This document shows, in pieces, positions 27,121-35,516 of a stretch of 64,000 nt of DNA. The translations under genes were made by a program, and so were the position numbers. The notes under the pieces are model-generated. The model was not told the origin of the DNA. It did not search any database and worked only from the letters and a program-made list of their open reading frames with translations. The stretch is taken from positions 1-64,000 of the forward strand of contig DATGUP010000005.1 in the NCBI GenBank assembly GCA_035301265.1, given 5' to 3'. The first letter of the stretch is position 1; each line of letters starts with the position of its first letter. Origin of the DNA: DATGUP01 sp035301265. Lineage in GTDB: Bacteria > Bacillota > Bacilli > Bacillales > Amphibacillaceae.

Positions 27121-28572
27121 CTATAACACCGGTGACAAGAGCCGTGATATCGACTCTTTAAACCGGATACCGAGCGAGCGTTGTTGATATAGTTTTTTCG
27201 TCATTTGTGTCGATTGTTTAATATCCGCTTTGAAAGCTGCAACTAATTTTTGCGCGATTTGCTTATCATATAAAAATGCATTGACTTCGAAATTCAGACG
27301 AAAACTGCGTACGTCGATATTGGCGGTTCCAACCGAAGCAATTTTACCGTCAACGACTAATGTTTTAGCATGCAAAAATCCGCCTTGGTAAATATACACT
27401 TCGGCGCCAGCTTGCAACAGATCGCCAATATAGGATAAAGTAGCCCAATAAACAAATGGATGATCCGGTTTATTCGGAATCATCATTTTAATTCTAACGC
27501 CAGAGAGCACGGCTATCCTTAGCGCATCGCGCAAGCTTTCATCGGGGATGTAGTACGGGGTTTGGATGTAGACATATTCTTTTGCTGATAAAATCATTTT
27601 AATATAACCGTATTTAATCTGTTCCCAATCCGAATCCGGGCCACTCGATACGATCTGCACTCCGACATCTCCAGCTGGATCAGCATCGTAAAAGCGTTCC
27701 TCATATAAAATATCATTTCGCGATGCTTGGTTCCAGTCGAGAATAAATCGTGTCTGCATATTTTTTACCGCATCGCCATAAATCCGTAAATGTGTATCGC
27801 GCCAGTAGCCGAACTTTTTATTTTTTCCAAGGTATTCATCGCCGATATTAAAGCCGCCGATATAGCCGACTTTCCCATCGATAATCGCCAGCTTTCGATG
27901 ATTGCGGAAATTAATTTTAAAATTGATTTTAGGGATTTTGGGTGGAAAAAAAGCATCGACTTCTGCACCGGCTTGGCGCAGCCGTTTGATAAACTTTCGG
28001 CTCAACGAGCGCGAGCCCATGTCATCGTAAAGCACGCGCACTTCGACACCTTCGCGCGCTTTTTTAATTAATGTTTGCGCCAGCCGCTGTCCGAGACGAT
28101 CGTGGCGGATAATGTAGTACAACAGGTGGATATGATCCTTTGCTTTTTCCAAATCTTGAATGAGCCGGGCAAACTTTGCTTTGCCATCGGTAAAAAGTTC
28201 CACATTATTGTTTTGTGTAAAAATCGCGTCGTTGTTGCGCAAGTGCAAATAATACAAATCTTTATACGCCATCAATGCGTCGTCTTTCAGTGTAAACCGA
28301 TCTGTTTCAATCGCCTGTATTTGTGACTTAACAGCCCTTTTGACACCAAGCCTGCTTTTGGTATCCCATGTAAAGATACGCTGGTTGCTTAATCGTCTGC
28401 CAAATATAAGGTAAAGAACAAAGCCGAGGACCGGAATAAACAGTAGAACCATTAACCAAGCCCATGTGGCACTGGCGTCCTTGCGTTCGAGAAATATGAT
28501 GGAAAAGCCAAGCGCAATATTAAGAATAAGAATGAAAATAAGTAAATAGTTCATCACATTGGCAATATCCAC
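27121..28572 (-). CDS. cls: Cardiolipin synthase
   Basis: A 483-residue phospholipase-D superfamily enzyme joining two phosphatidylglycerols. Two N-terminal membrane helices are followed by two HKD motifs, HRKLAIIDGKVGYIGGFN and HAKTLVVDGKIASVGTANID, both intact. AGGAG lies nine bases before GTG 28572. It matches B. subtilis ClsA/YwnE-type length. Cardiolipin enrichment is a known salt-adaptation in bacilli, which fits the other signs of halophily. It follows the thioesterase gene on the same strand, 36 bases apart. Confidence 0.94.
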   Translation of the reverse strand: MDIANVMNYLLIFILILNIALGFSIIFLERKDASATWAWLMVLLFIPVLGFVLYLIFGRRLSNQRIFTWDTKSRLGVKRAVKSQIQAIETDRFTLKDDALMAYKDLYYLHLRNNDAIFTQNNNVELFTDGKAKFARLIQDLEKAKDHIHLLYYIIRHDRLGQRLAQTLIKKAREGVEVRVLYDDMGSRSLSRKFIKRLRQAGAEVDAFFPPKIPKINFKINFRNHRKLAIIDGKVGYIGGFNIGDEYLGKNKKFGYWRDTHLRIYGDAVKNMQTRFILDWNQASRNDILYEERFYDADPAGDVGVQIVSSGPDSDWEQIKYGYIKMILSAKEYVYIQTPYYIPDESLRDALRIAVLSGVRIKMMIPNKPDHPFVYWATLSYIGDLLQAGAEVYIYQGGFLHAKTLVVDGKIASVGTANIDVRSFRLNFEVNAFLYDKQIAQKLVAAFKADIKQSTQMTKKLYQQRSLGIRFKESISRLLSPVL

Positions 28573-28765
28573 AAATTCTATCTCCTCTCAAGTAGTCCTT
28601 AACAACTGCTTGATCGTATATACCCCAGTTTTTATGCCAGAAAACAGTCACAATCATAATATAGCATAGAATCGAAATGTTCGTTAGTATCTACTATTTA
28701 AAAAAGATGGGCGCATGACTCGTCTATCACAAGTACAGATGTCAGCAAGATGATATATGTGTCGG
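28573..28765. other. Noncoding stretch between cls and rarD promoter
   Basis: No gene with a ribosome site was found. The segment is AT-rich and holds the cls leader on one strand. The rarD promoter and a cre site follow at 28766-28828. Confidence 0.5.
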
Positions 28766-28795
28766 TTGAATCAAACTTCTAACTTCTCCTATCAT
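28766..28795 (+). promoter_or_regulatory. Candidate sigma-A promoter of rarD
   Basis: TTGAAT (28766-28771), 18-base spacer, TATCAT (28790-28795). Start near 28802. Confidence 0.5.
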
Positions 28796-28813
28796 AAACG
28801 ATAACCCTTCACA

Positions 28814-28828
28814 TTGAAAGCGTTTCCT
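28814..28828 (+). promoter_or_regulatory. cre-like (CcpA) site upstream of rarD
   Basis: TTGAAAGCGTTTCCT fits WTGNAANCGNWNNCW at every fixed position. It lies just downstream of the predicted start site, where bound CcpA would block elongation. Confidence 0.6.
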
Positions 28829-28923
28829 AGTATGCACTTCAATTGCTTTTTAGAAAATATCCGCTTAAAATAAGAATAATTTATCCAAAGCGAAAAACTC
28901 CAGAAGAAAAGAGGATGTCCACT

Positions 28924-29829
28924 ATGAAACAACATCGTACAAAACTCGGTATTTTATATGCAACCGCAGCCTATATTTTATGGGGATTCCTCCCAGTCTA
29001 TTGGAAGCTTGTTGAAAACGTCCCTGCTGGAGAAATTCTCGCCCATCGAATTATTTGGTCGTTCGTATTCATGCTCGTTATCGTAACATGTGTACGCAAG
29101 TGGGTCCCGTTTATACGAGAGCTGACGGTGATCATACGTGACAAAAAGAAACTCATCGGCATCAGTCTTGCAGGTCTTATCGTCAGCATGAACTGGCTTA
29201 CTTACATATGGGCGGTGAACAGCGATCACGTTGTTCAGGCAAGTCTCGGCTATTATATCAATCCGCTTGTCAGCATTCTGCTAGGAATCATTGTCCTCGG
29301 AGAAAGGCTATCACGGCGTCAAATCATCTCCTGCCTTTTAGCAGCAGCTGGAGTTATTTACTTAACGGTTAGTTTCAGGGTCTTTCCATGGGTATCGATC
29401 ATTTTAGCGATGACCTTTGCCGTTTACGGGCTGTTAAAGAAAACGGTCGATATTGATACAATGTTCGGCTTAACGATTGAAACAATGGTTGTGACGCCGA
29501 TAGCACTGATTTATCTATTGACGTTACCGGAGACAGCCTTTCAATTGACCAACATATTGACAGCTACAAATCTGCTTTTGATGGGGGCAGGAGTGGTGAC
29601 AGCTGTGCCGCTTTTGCTTTTTGCTGCAGGTGCTAAACGTATCCCACTTAATATGGTCGGTTTCTTACAATACGTTGCCCCGACAATCATGCTTATTTTA
29701 GGCGTATTCGTTTATAATGAACCGTTCACTCGAGCACATGGCGTTGCGTTTACACTCATTTGGATAGCGTTGATTATTTACATGGGATCGGTATCGCACC
29801 AACCAACACAGAAACAAAAGGCGAGTTAA
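28924..29829 (+). CDS. rarD: RarD-type EamA/DMT permease
   Basis: 301 residues with ten membrane helices, made of two EamA repeats. The start LGILYATAAYILWGFLPVYWKLVENVPAGEILAHRIIWSF and the ASLGYYINPLVSILLGIIVLGERLSRRQ block are diagnostic for RarD. The natural substrate is unknown. ATG 28924 is chosen for GAGG nine bases upstream; an upstream in-frame extension of 27 codons is not supported. A strong cre-like site and terminator flank the gene. Confidence 0.9.
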   Translation: MKQHRTKLGILYATAAYILWGFLPVYWKLVENVPAGEILAHRIIWSFVFMLVIVTCVRKWVPFIRELTVIIRDKKKLIGISLAGLIVSMNWLTYIWAVNSDHVVQASLGYYINPLVSILLGIIVLGERLSRRQIISCLLAAAGVIYLTVSFRVFPWVSIILAMTFAVYGLLKKTVDIDTMFGLTIETMVVTPIALIYLLTLPETAFQLTNILTATNLLLMGAGVVTAVPLLLFAAGAKRIPLNMVGFLQYVAPTIMLILGVFVYNEPFTRAHGVAFTLIWIALIIYMGSVSHQPTQKQKAS

Positions 29830-29919
29830 ATAACACATAATACTGAACGATTTTACAAGCAAACTTTTTGACAGCTTATGTTTTTCTCATGCGATACATG
29901 ATATAATTTTATTCATATT

Positions 29920-29946
29920 CGCCTTCTATAGGGAGGCGGATTTTTT
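29920..29946 (+). terminator. Terminator downstream of rarD
   Basis: 7-bp stem CGCCTTC/GGAGGCG (29920-29926, 29932-29938), 5-base loop, then a run of six T. An extended -10 (TGATATAAT, 29899-29907) lies just before it. Confidence 0.85.
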
Positions 29947-30065
29947 CTATTCTTTTTAAGTTTAAATGAACGAGGTATATCAATACTAACAAACAATAGC
30001 TTTTCCTACATGGGACAACCGATCATAACCATATGGTATATTAACCTTCGATAGGTGAGATGATC

Positions 30066-30974
30066 ATGAAAAAAGCCGTTTATATATTAATGCTTTTGAT
30101 ACTTATAATTAGCGTTGGACGCATTTTGATAAATTCCGGAGCAACGGATGATGCCCCTCAAGATGAGCAAACACAACGAGATGAAGAGGAAACGATCGCT
30201 TCCAGCAGGCAAGAGCAGGCTGCTGACGATGAGGCAAAGGAGTTAGCAAGCGATGAGCAAACCGATGATGAAAGCATCGGTGAACAGCTGAAAGAAGTCA
30301 TTGTGGATACAATCAAAGATTCACTTACCTACTTCAATAACAACAAAAGCCATATCGTCGCCATTGGCGACTCGTTGACTCGAGGTGTAGGAGATACGAC
30401 AGAAGGCGGCGGCTATGTCGGCATCCTCGGACGAACGATCAATAATGAAGGGGAACGAAACGTTACAATTGATCATTTCGGTAAACGCGGTAGCCGATCC
30501 GATCAACTGTACAAGCGACTGGATGAGCCGGAGATTACCGCAGCCATTGGCGATGCAGATATGGTGCTGATAACGATCGGAGCCAACGATATTATGAAAG
30601 TGCTTAAAGATAACGTTACGAATTTAACAATGGAACCTTTTAATGCAGAACAGAAACATTATAAGAAACGGTTACAAGCCATTATAGATAAAATTCAAAG
30701 TGTTAACGCCCATGCAGACATTTATTTAATCGGTTTTTATAATCCGTTTGAACAATATTTTCAACATATTGAGGAACTTGATACCATTGTCAATAATTGG
30801 AATGATGTGAGTGCAAACATTGCTGCGGAAAATGATGCTGTCACATTTATTCCCACTGCAGATTTATTTGTCGATTCTGACGTTGCATTGTTCGCTGATG
30901 ATCATTTCCATCCAAATTACTTAGGGTACTATCGAATAGCTAGGCGGGTGCTTGAGTATATTACGGAGGAGTGA
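30066..30974 (+). CDS. ypmR: SGNH/GDSL lipase-like protein YpmR
   Basis: 302 residues: an N-terminal membrane anchor or signal (about residues 4-22), a long acidic Asp/Glu/Gln linker, and an SGNH hydrolase domain with VAIGDSLTRGVGD (catalytic Ser), a GGGYVG glycine, ITIGANDIMK (Asn) and DDHFHPNYLGY (Asp/His). It acts outside the membrane on an unidentified ester, likely lipid or envelope-linked. ATG 30066 has AGGTGAG six bases upstream. The next gene ypmS starts six bases after its stop: a conserved pair. Confidence 0.9.
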   Translation: MKKAVYILMLLILIISVGRILINSGATDDAPQDEQTQRDEEETIASSRQEQAADDEAKELASDEQTDDESIGEQLKEVIVDTIKDSLTYFNNNKSHIVAIGDSLTRGVGDTTEGGGYVGILGRTINNEGERNVTIDHFGKRGSRSDQLYKRLDEPEITAAIGDADMVLITIGANDIMKVLKDNVTNLTMEPFNAEQKHYKKRLQAIIDKIQSVNAHADIYLIGFYNPFEQYFQHIEELDTIVNNWNDVSANIAAENDAVTFIPTADLFVDSDVALFADDHFHPNYLGYYRIARRVLEYITEE

Positions 30975-30979
30975 AAGAC

Positions 30980-31594
30980 GTGTCTGAACGTAAGACGAGT
31001 AATCAAAAGTGGAAACGGCGTTTTTATAGCATCATTGTTGTAGATATCGCCGTCTTAATGGTCATCCTTCTGCTTATATTTTGGCCGGTAGAAGGCAGGG
31101 ATATCCAACCACGAACCGACGTGACCGAGGAAGAAAGCTCGGAATTCGTTGTCCGGACGACAAAGGAAAACTTAAATGACCTTGTGAATGCTTACCTTGA
31201 CCAACTTTTGAAACATTCGAAGCATCGCTATAGCATCGATTTGGATGATGATGTCCATTTGCAAGGAGAGCTGCCGGTTTTTTCAACGACAGTTCCGTTA
31301 TCGGTCCGTCTTGAACCGTTTGTTCAAGACAATGGGGATATCGTCCTTAAACAAAAGTCGATGTCTATTGGTTTATTGCCACTGCCAAATCGGAAAATCA
31401 TGGAATATATTGATCAATACTTACCCATGCCTCCATGGGTCACCGTCGACCCGAAAAATGAGGAAATTTATGTCGCTGTCACTGACATGAATATTAAAAG
31501 TAATTTCCATATCCGTGTCGAACACATTGATTTGGAGGCCAATCATTTAGCTTTTAAAATCAAAGTCCCTTATCAAACATTAGGGATCGATTAG
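30980..31594 (+). CDS. ypmS: YpmS family protein
   Basis: 204 residues with one N-terminal transmembrane segment (about 17-37) and an extracellular beta-rich domain ending in KIKVPYQTLGID, typical of the YpmS/DUF2140 family. Function unknown; probably membrane-anchored partner of YpmR. GTG 30980 is chosen for GGAGGAG eight bases upstream; a GTG at 30971 that overlaps the ypmR stop is the alternative. It shares a stem-loop with the convergent WYL gene. Confidence 0.88.
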   Translation: MSERKTSNQKWKRRFYSIIVVDIAVLMVILLLIFWPVEGRDIQPRTDVTEEESSEFVVRTTKENLNDLVNAYLDQLLKHSKHRYSIDLDDDVHLQGELPVFSTTVPLSVRLEPFVQDNGDIVLKQKSMSIGLLPLPNRKIMEYIDQYLPMPPWVTVDPKNEEIYVAVTDMNIKSNFHIRVEHIDLEANHLAFKIKVPYQTLGID

Positions 31595-31618
31595 CGGTGG
31601 CAAACGTCCCGCTAATCG
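31588..31618. terminator. Hairpin containing both convergent stop codons (ypmS and WYL gene)
   Basis: Perfect 10-bp stem CGATTAGCGG/CCGCTAATCG (31588-31597, 31609-31618) that includes both stops. No T-tract on either side, so it may block or protect 3' ends rather than terminate strongly. Confidence 0.5.
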
Positions 31619-32592
31619 TACACCTTTTGCATCAGCGCGATTTTTTCTTTTACTTCACGAACAAGATCATCGGGTGAAAGAACTTTTGCTTTATCCCCCC
31701 ACGTCAAAATCCAATTAATCAACCCTGTCGACAGCTTCGCCTTCGTCGTTAGGATGAAGTGCTCCTCCCCGTCTTTTTTAATCTCAGCTTCTAGCCCAAA
31801 ACGGTCCAATACTACGTTAATGAGTTCATTATGAAAACGAATTTTAATACGAATGTCCTTACCGGAAAACATGTGAAAGCTCTTATCAACATACGCTTGT
31901 AATGCAAAATTCTTTTTCACAAACGTTTTATCGCTGATAGCGATGTTGCGGATGCGATCAAGCCGGTAATGACGCATTTCATCCGTTTCTTGATAACGTC
32001 CGATTAAATAGTAATAATCGTTTTGCCAAATAAGCGCATACGGTTCAACATGATATGTAGCCCCATTACGACTATATTCAAATTGTTTGTCGACATTAAA
32101 ACGCCCGTATTGGTATGTAAGCACTTTCCGTTCCGAAATCGCTCGATGGACGTGATCGATATTCAATTTAACTAATTCATAATCCATGTTTGACGACTGG
32201 CTGAACAACACAGGCTCTGGCAATGTTTTAGCAATATGATCACTTGTCAGCTGTTTGATTTTATCAATCAATATCTCCTTCTCTTTCGGCGTAATAAACC
32301 GAGCGGATAACACCGCATCAACGAGAAGTCGCAGCTGGTAAGTTTCAAACAACCGTGACTGGTGACTATATAAAATTTTTCCATAGTCGCCTATGTTTTC
32401 GACGATTTCAAAATCCATATCATCGAGTGTAGCGAGATCTCGTTTGATCGTTCGTTTATCAAAGCGAATGCCACCTGTTTCCTTTCGTAATTTGGCAATT
32501 AAATCATCAATCCCCAGCTCATGTTGATCATCCGTCTCACGGAAAAGAATCTCCATGAGTTTAAGCATTCGATAATTGCTTCCCCGTTCCAT
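31612..32592 (-). CDS. WYL-domain transcriptional regulator
   Basis: 326 residues: an N-terminal helix-turn-helix (MLKLMEILFRETDDQHELGIDDLIAKLR, then FDKRTIKRDLATLDDM), a linker, and a WYL domain with PYALIWQNDYYYLIGRY and MRHYRLDRIRNI, then a C-terminal extension. WYL regulators sense nucleic-acid or nucleotide ligands and often control DNA-damage or defence genes, but none is adjacent here. ATG 32592 follows AAAGGGGGGG; the frame reaches further upstream without support. Single gene. Confidence 0.87.
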   Translation of the reverse strand: MERGSNYRMLKLMEILFRETDDQHELGIDDLIAKLRKETGGIRFDKRTIKRDLATLDDMDFEIVENIGDYGKILYSHQSRLFETYQLRLLVDAVLSARFITPKEKEILIDKIKQLTSDHIAKTLPEPVLFSQSSNMDYELVKLNIDHVHRAISERKVLTYQYGRFNVDKQFEYSRNGATYHVEPYALIWQNDYYYLIGRYQETDEMRHYRLDRIRNIAISDKTFVKKNFALQAYVDKSFHMFSGKDIRIKIRFHNELINVVLDRFGLEAEIKKDGEEHFILTTKAKLSTGLINWILTWGDKAKVLSPDDLVREVKEKIALMQKVYD

Positions 32593-32711
32593 CGCAACCC
32601 CCCCTTTCCTTATAAAAAGAACCTTCACATTCAGTATATAGTCCTTTCAAGCGTGAGACAAATTACCCAAATAATTATGGCAAGCTGCGCATCGCTATCC
32701 TTTATTTTGCC

Positions 32712-33665
32712 TTAAACCGTCTTCGCCATTTGCTTTCCTCCAAGCTTTTCCAACATATCTTTTGTCATCCGGCTTAGATCATATTTCACTTCAAATCCCC
32801 ACTCTTCCGTCGCAGCCGAAGTGTCGATTGAATTTGGCCAACTTTCAGCAATTCGCTGTCGCACTGGATCGACCTCATAATTGATTGTAAATTCAGGGAT
32901 GTATTCCCGAATCGCGGCAGCGAAATCTTTTGGAGCAGCGGAGATGGCTGAAATATTAAACGCATTTCGGTGTTTCAATTTATCCGGATCGGCTTCCATT
33001 AAATCAACAATCGCCTTTAGCGCATCGGGCATATACATCATATCCATGTAAGTATTTTCAGCGATGTAAGAAGTGTATGATTGGTGTTTTACGGCGGCAT
33101 AGTAAATTTCGACTGCGTAGTCGGTCGTCCCGCCACCGGGTTTTGTCACATGCGAAATAAGTCCGGGAAACCGCAAACCTCTTGTATCGAGGCCAAACCG
33201 TTCGTGGTAATAATCACAAAGCAGTTCACCGGCTACTTTGTTGATTCCATACATCGTTGTCGGACGTTGAATAACATCTTGAGGTGTTCCGTCTTTCGGT
33301 GTCGTCGGGCCGAATGATCCAATCGAGCTCGGTGTGAAAAATTTTAAGTCTAACTCGCGGGCGACTTCAAGCGCATTGATGAGCCCGCCCATATTAAGAT
33401 TCCACGCTTTTTGCGGCTCGCTTTCTGCTTTTGCTGACAGCAAAGCAGCTAGATGAATGATTGTATCGACACCATAGTCTTTTGCAACCGAAAATAACCG
33501 TTCTCCATCCATAACATCAACGATGGCAAATGGTCCATCGTCACAGTCATCTTTTTTACGAATATCAGTTGCAATGACATTCGTTGCACCATATAATTCA
33601 CGAAGCATTACAACAAGCTCTGAACCGATTTGTCCCAACGCCCCCGTAACTAAAATTTTCTTCAT
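32712..33665 (-). CDS. tdh: NAD-dependent L-threonine dehydrogenase, SDR type
   Basis: 317 residues of the short-chain/extended NAD-epimerase-fold L-threonine 3-dehydrogenase group (as in Flavobacterium and animals). The NAD motif GALGQIGSELV, the catalytic TPSSIGSFGP serine and YGINKVAGE Tyr-x3-Lys are present. It oxidises threonine to 2-amino-3-ketobutyrate, which the upstream gene product then cleaves. It follows kbl by 88 bases on the same strand. The classical zinc MDR-type Tdh is a different fold. Confidence 0.92.
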   Translation of the reverse strand: MKKILVTGALGQIGSELVVMLRELYGATNVIATDIRKKDDCDDGPFAIVDVMDGERLFSVAKDYGVDTIIHLAALLSAKAESEPQKAWNLNMGGLINALEVARELDLKFFTPSSIGSFGPTTPKDGTPQDVIQRPTTMYGINKVAGELLCDYYHERFGLDTRGLRFPGLISHVTKPGGGTTDYAVEIYYAAVKHQSYTSYIAENTYMDMMYMPDALKAIVDLMEADPDKLKHRNAFNISAISAAPKDFAAAIREYIPEFTINYEVDPVRQRIAESWPNSIDTSAATEEWGFEVKYDLSRMTKDMLEKLGGKQMAKTV

Positions 33666-33753
33666 AGCAAACCTCTCCCAGAACTGTTGTTGTACTCACA
33701 CGTGCATAGCATTCCATCCGGTTTTCTTTTTCGCCCGAACATACATCTGTCGA

Positions 33754-34944
33754 TTAAATTAAAGCCATTTCCTTGCCGACTTTTTCATAAACAGCAAGTA
33801 CCTCATCAAGCATTTCTTTTGTATGTGCGGCTGTTGGCATGTTTCGAACGCGCCCTGTTCCTCTTGGTACGGTCGGGAAAACGATCGATTTCGCATAAAC
33901 TCCTTCTTCAAGTAAGCGTTTACTAAATTGTTGTGTATCTTTCTCATCCCCAATGATACAAGGCGTGATCGGCGTTTCGCTTGTGCCGGTGTCAAAACCA
34001 AGCTGCCTGAGACCTTTTTTGAAGTAATGACTGTTTTCCCATAGCCTGTCGTATAATTCCGTGCTTTCCATAAGTAATTCTACCGCCTTTGTTGCCGCTG
34101 CCGCATCAGCAGGGGTAACAGCTGTAGAAAATAAAAACGGTCGCGAACGCACTTTCAACCAATCGATCAAATTCGCTTTTCCAGCGATATACCCCCCAAC
34201 AACACCGATCGCTTTCGATAATGTCCCCATTTGCAAATCAATTTTATCCTGGAGCCCGAAATGTTTTACCGTTCCCGCTCCCTTACCAAGCACACCCGAA
34301 CCGTGGGCATCGTCGACGTAAGTGATCAAATCGAATGCTTCAGCAATATCAACAATTTCCGGGAGCTTGGCAATATCGCCATCCATTGAAAATACACCAT
34401 CAGTGATGACCATAATTTTGTTATAAGCTCCTGATTCAACAGCCTCTTTTGCCTTCGAGCGAAGATCATCCATATTGGAATGCTCATATGGAATAATTTT
34501 CGCCTTCGACAAGCGGCAGCCGTCAATAATAGAAGCATGATTTAACTGATCTGATAAAATGGCATCGTTTTGATCCATGATGGCGGGAATAGCAGCCACA
34601 TTACTGTTGAAGCCTGATTGAAAAGAAACGACCGCTTCGGTTCCTTTAAACGCGGCTAACTTTTTTTCTAGCTCGACGTGCAGATCAAGGGTTCCATTGA
34701 TCGTCCGCACCGCGCCGGCACCAACGCCGTGTGAATCCACCGCTTCCTTCGCTACCTTTTTTAAACGCTCATCCGTCGCTAAACCAAGATAGTTATTGGA
34801 AGATAAGTTAATCCGCTTTTTTCCGCCAATCAAAATTTCCGGTCCATTTGCCCCCTCTACCGGTTCAATTTCATTGTACAATCCCCGCCTTTTTAAATCG
34901 GCTATTTGTTCATCGAGAAAAGATGTTAGTACCTTACTTGTCAA
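33754..34944 (-). CDS. kbl: Glycine C-acetyltransferase (2-amino-3-ketobutyrate CoA ligase)
   Basis: A 396-residue PLP enzyme of the alpha-oxoamine synthase family. GTLSKAIGVVGG carries the PLP lysine Lys244, matching E. coli Kbl numbering; DDAHGSGVLG and NHASIIDGCRLS are further active-site blocks. It converts 2-amino-3-ketobutyrate plus CoA to glycine and acetyl-CoA. The start is TTG 34944 with GGGGG nine bases upstream. Paired with tdh: threonine catabolism to glycine. A near-match cre site lies just before the ribosome site. Confidence 0.95.
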   Translation of the reverse strand: MTSKVLTSFLDEQIADLKRRGLYNEIEPVEGANGPEILIGGKKRINLSSNNYLGLATDERLKKVAKEAVDSHGVGAGAVRTINGTLDLHVELEKKLAAFKGTEAVVSFQSGFNSNVAAIPAIMDQNDAILSDQLNHASIIDGCRLSKAKIIPYEHSNMDDLRSKAKEAVESGAYNKIMVITDGVFSMDGDIAKLPEIVDIAEAFDLITYVDDAHGSGVLGKGAGTVKHFGLQDKIDLQMGTLSKAIGVVGGYIAGKANLIDWLKVRSRPFLFSTAVTPADAAAATKAVELLMESTELYDRLWENSHYFKKGLRQLGFDTGTSETPITPCIIGDEKDTQQFSKRLLEEGVYAKSIVFPTVPRGTGRVRNMPTAAHTKEMLDEVLAVYEKVGKEMALI

Positions 34945-34964
34945 ATCAATTTTCCCCCTTATAT

Positions 34965-34978
34965 TGTAAGCGTTTTAT
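34965..34978. promoter_or_regulatory. cre-like site upstream of kbl
   Basis: TGTAAGCGTTTTAT matches 13 of 14 of TGNAANCGNWNNCW, located 20-34 bases before the kbl start. It suggests catabolite control of threonine breakdown. Confidence 0.5.
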
Positions 34979-35322
34979 TTTTCATTTAATAATAGTTTAA
35001 CATAATTGCTTTCTTTTTGTTGATTGAACAAAACATTTAGCAACTAACAAATAGATAACTTACATGATTTACCTTTAAAAAATTATAAATTGCTATCGAT
35101 TGCTGCGCGACCTTTTTATATAATGAAGTATAGCGCACATACGAAGACAATAGAGAATAAACATCAAGCCTTTAACAACACGCCCATAGCATGCACCGGC
35201 TTTTTCGTTAGAAGCGAGCAAAGCTTTGTCTTCAAAAGAATAGCAAGGGATTGATCCCCTTTTAAAATACTAGTTGCAGCTATATCAAAAGAGTCATTCA
35301 CAAATATTACGGGGAGTGGACA
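34979..35322. other. AT-rich noncoding stretch between kbl and the small peptide gene
   Basis: No gene of normal length is supported. A lone TATAAT lies near 35126-35131 without a good -35, and a GC-poor hairpin near 35247. It may hold leaders or a small RNA, but nothing decisive is visible. Confidence 0.4.
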
Positions 35323-35394
35323 GTGATGAAGGAAATGTTGGTCATGTTATTCTTTTTGTTTATATTCATATTTAGTATCATCGGGATTGTGTAA
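35323..35394 (+). CDS. Tiny hydrophobic membrane peptide (22-23 residues)
   Basis: GTG 35323 or ATG 35326 to TAA 35392. GGGGAGTGG lies at an ideal distance upstream. The product is MKEMLVMLFFLFIFIF followed by SIIGIV: one transmembrane helix with a charged N-terminal end. It resembles small membrane peptides of respiratory complexes or type I toxins in form only; no family is recognised. Real-gene status rests on the ribosome site and the uninterrupted hydrophobic composition. Confidence 0.45.
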   Translation: MMKEMLVMLFFLFIFIFSIIGIV

Positions 35395-35460
35395 ATCGAT
35401 TATGCAAAAAATATTGAATTAACCGAAACAATCCAATATGTGATGTGATGCAGACGTGCA

Positions 35461-35499
35461 AAATAAAAAGGAAAGGTTCCTTTGAAAGAAACCTTTCCT
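35461..35499 (-). terminator. Rho-independent terminator of the LysM/3D gene
   Basis: Perfect 10-bp stem AGGAAAGGTT/AACCTTTCCT (35469-35478, 35490-35499), followed by TTTTATTT on the minus strand. Confidence 0.9.
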
Positions 35500-35516
35500 A
35501 TACTAAACATTGTCAC

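Noticed and set aside
34979..35322. Small RNA gene between kbl and the tiny peptide
   Set aside because: Only an isolated TATAAT and a weak hairpin; not enough to call an RNA.
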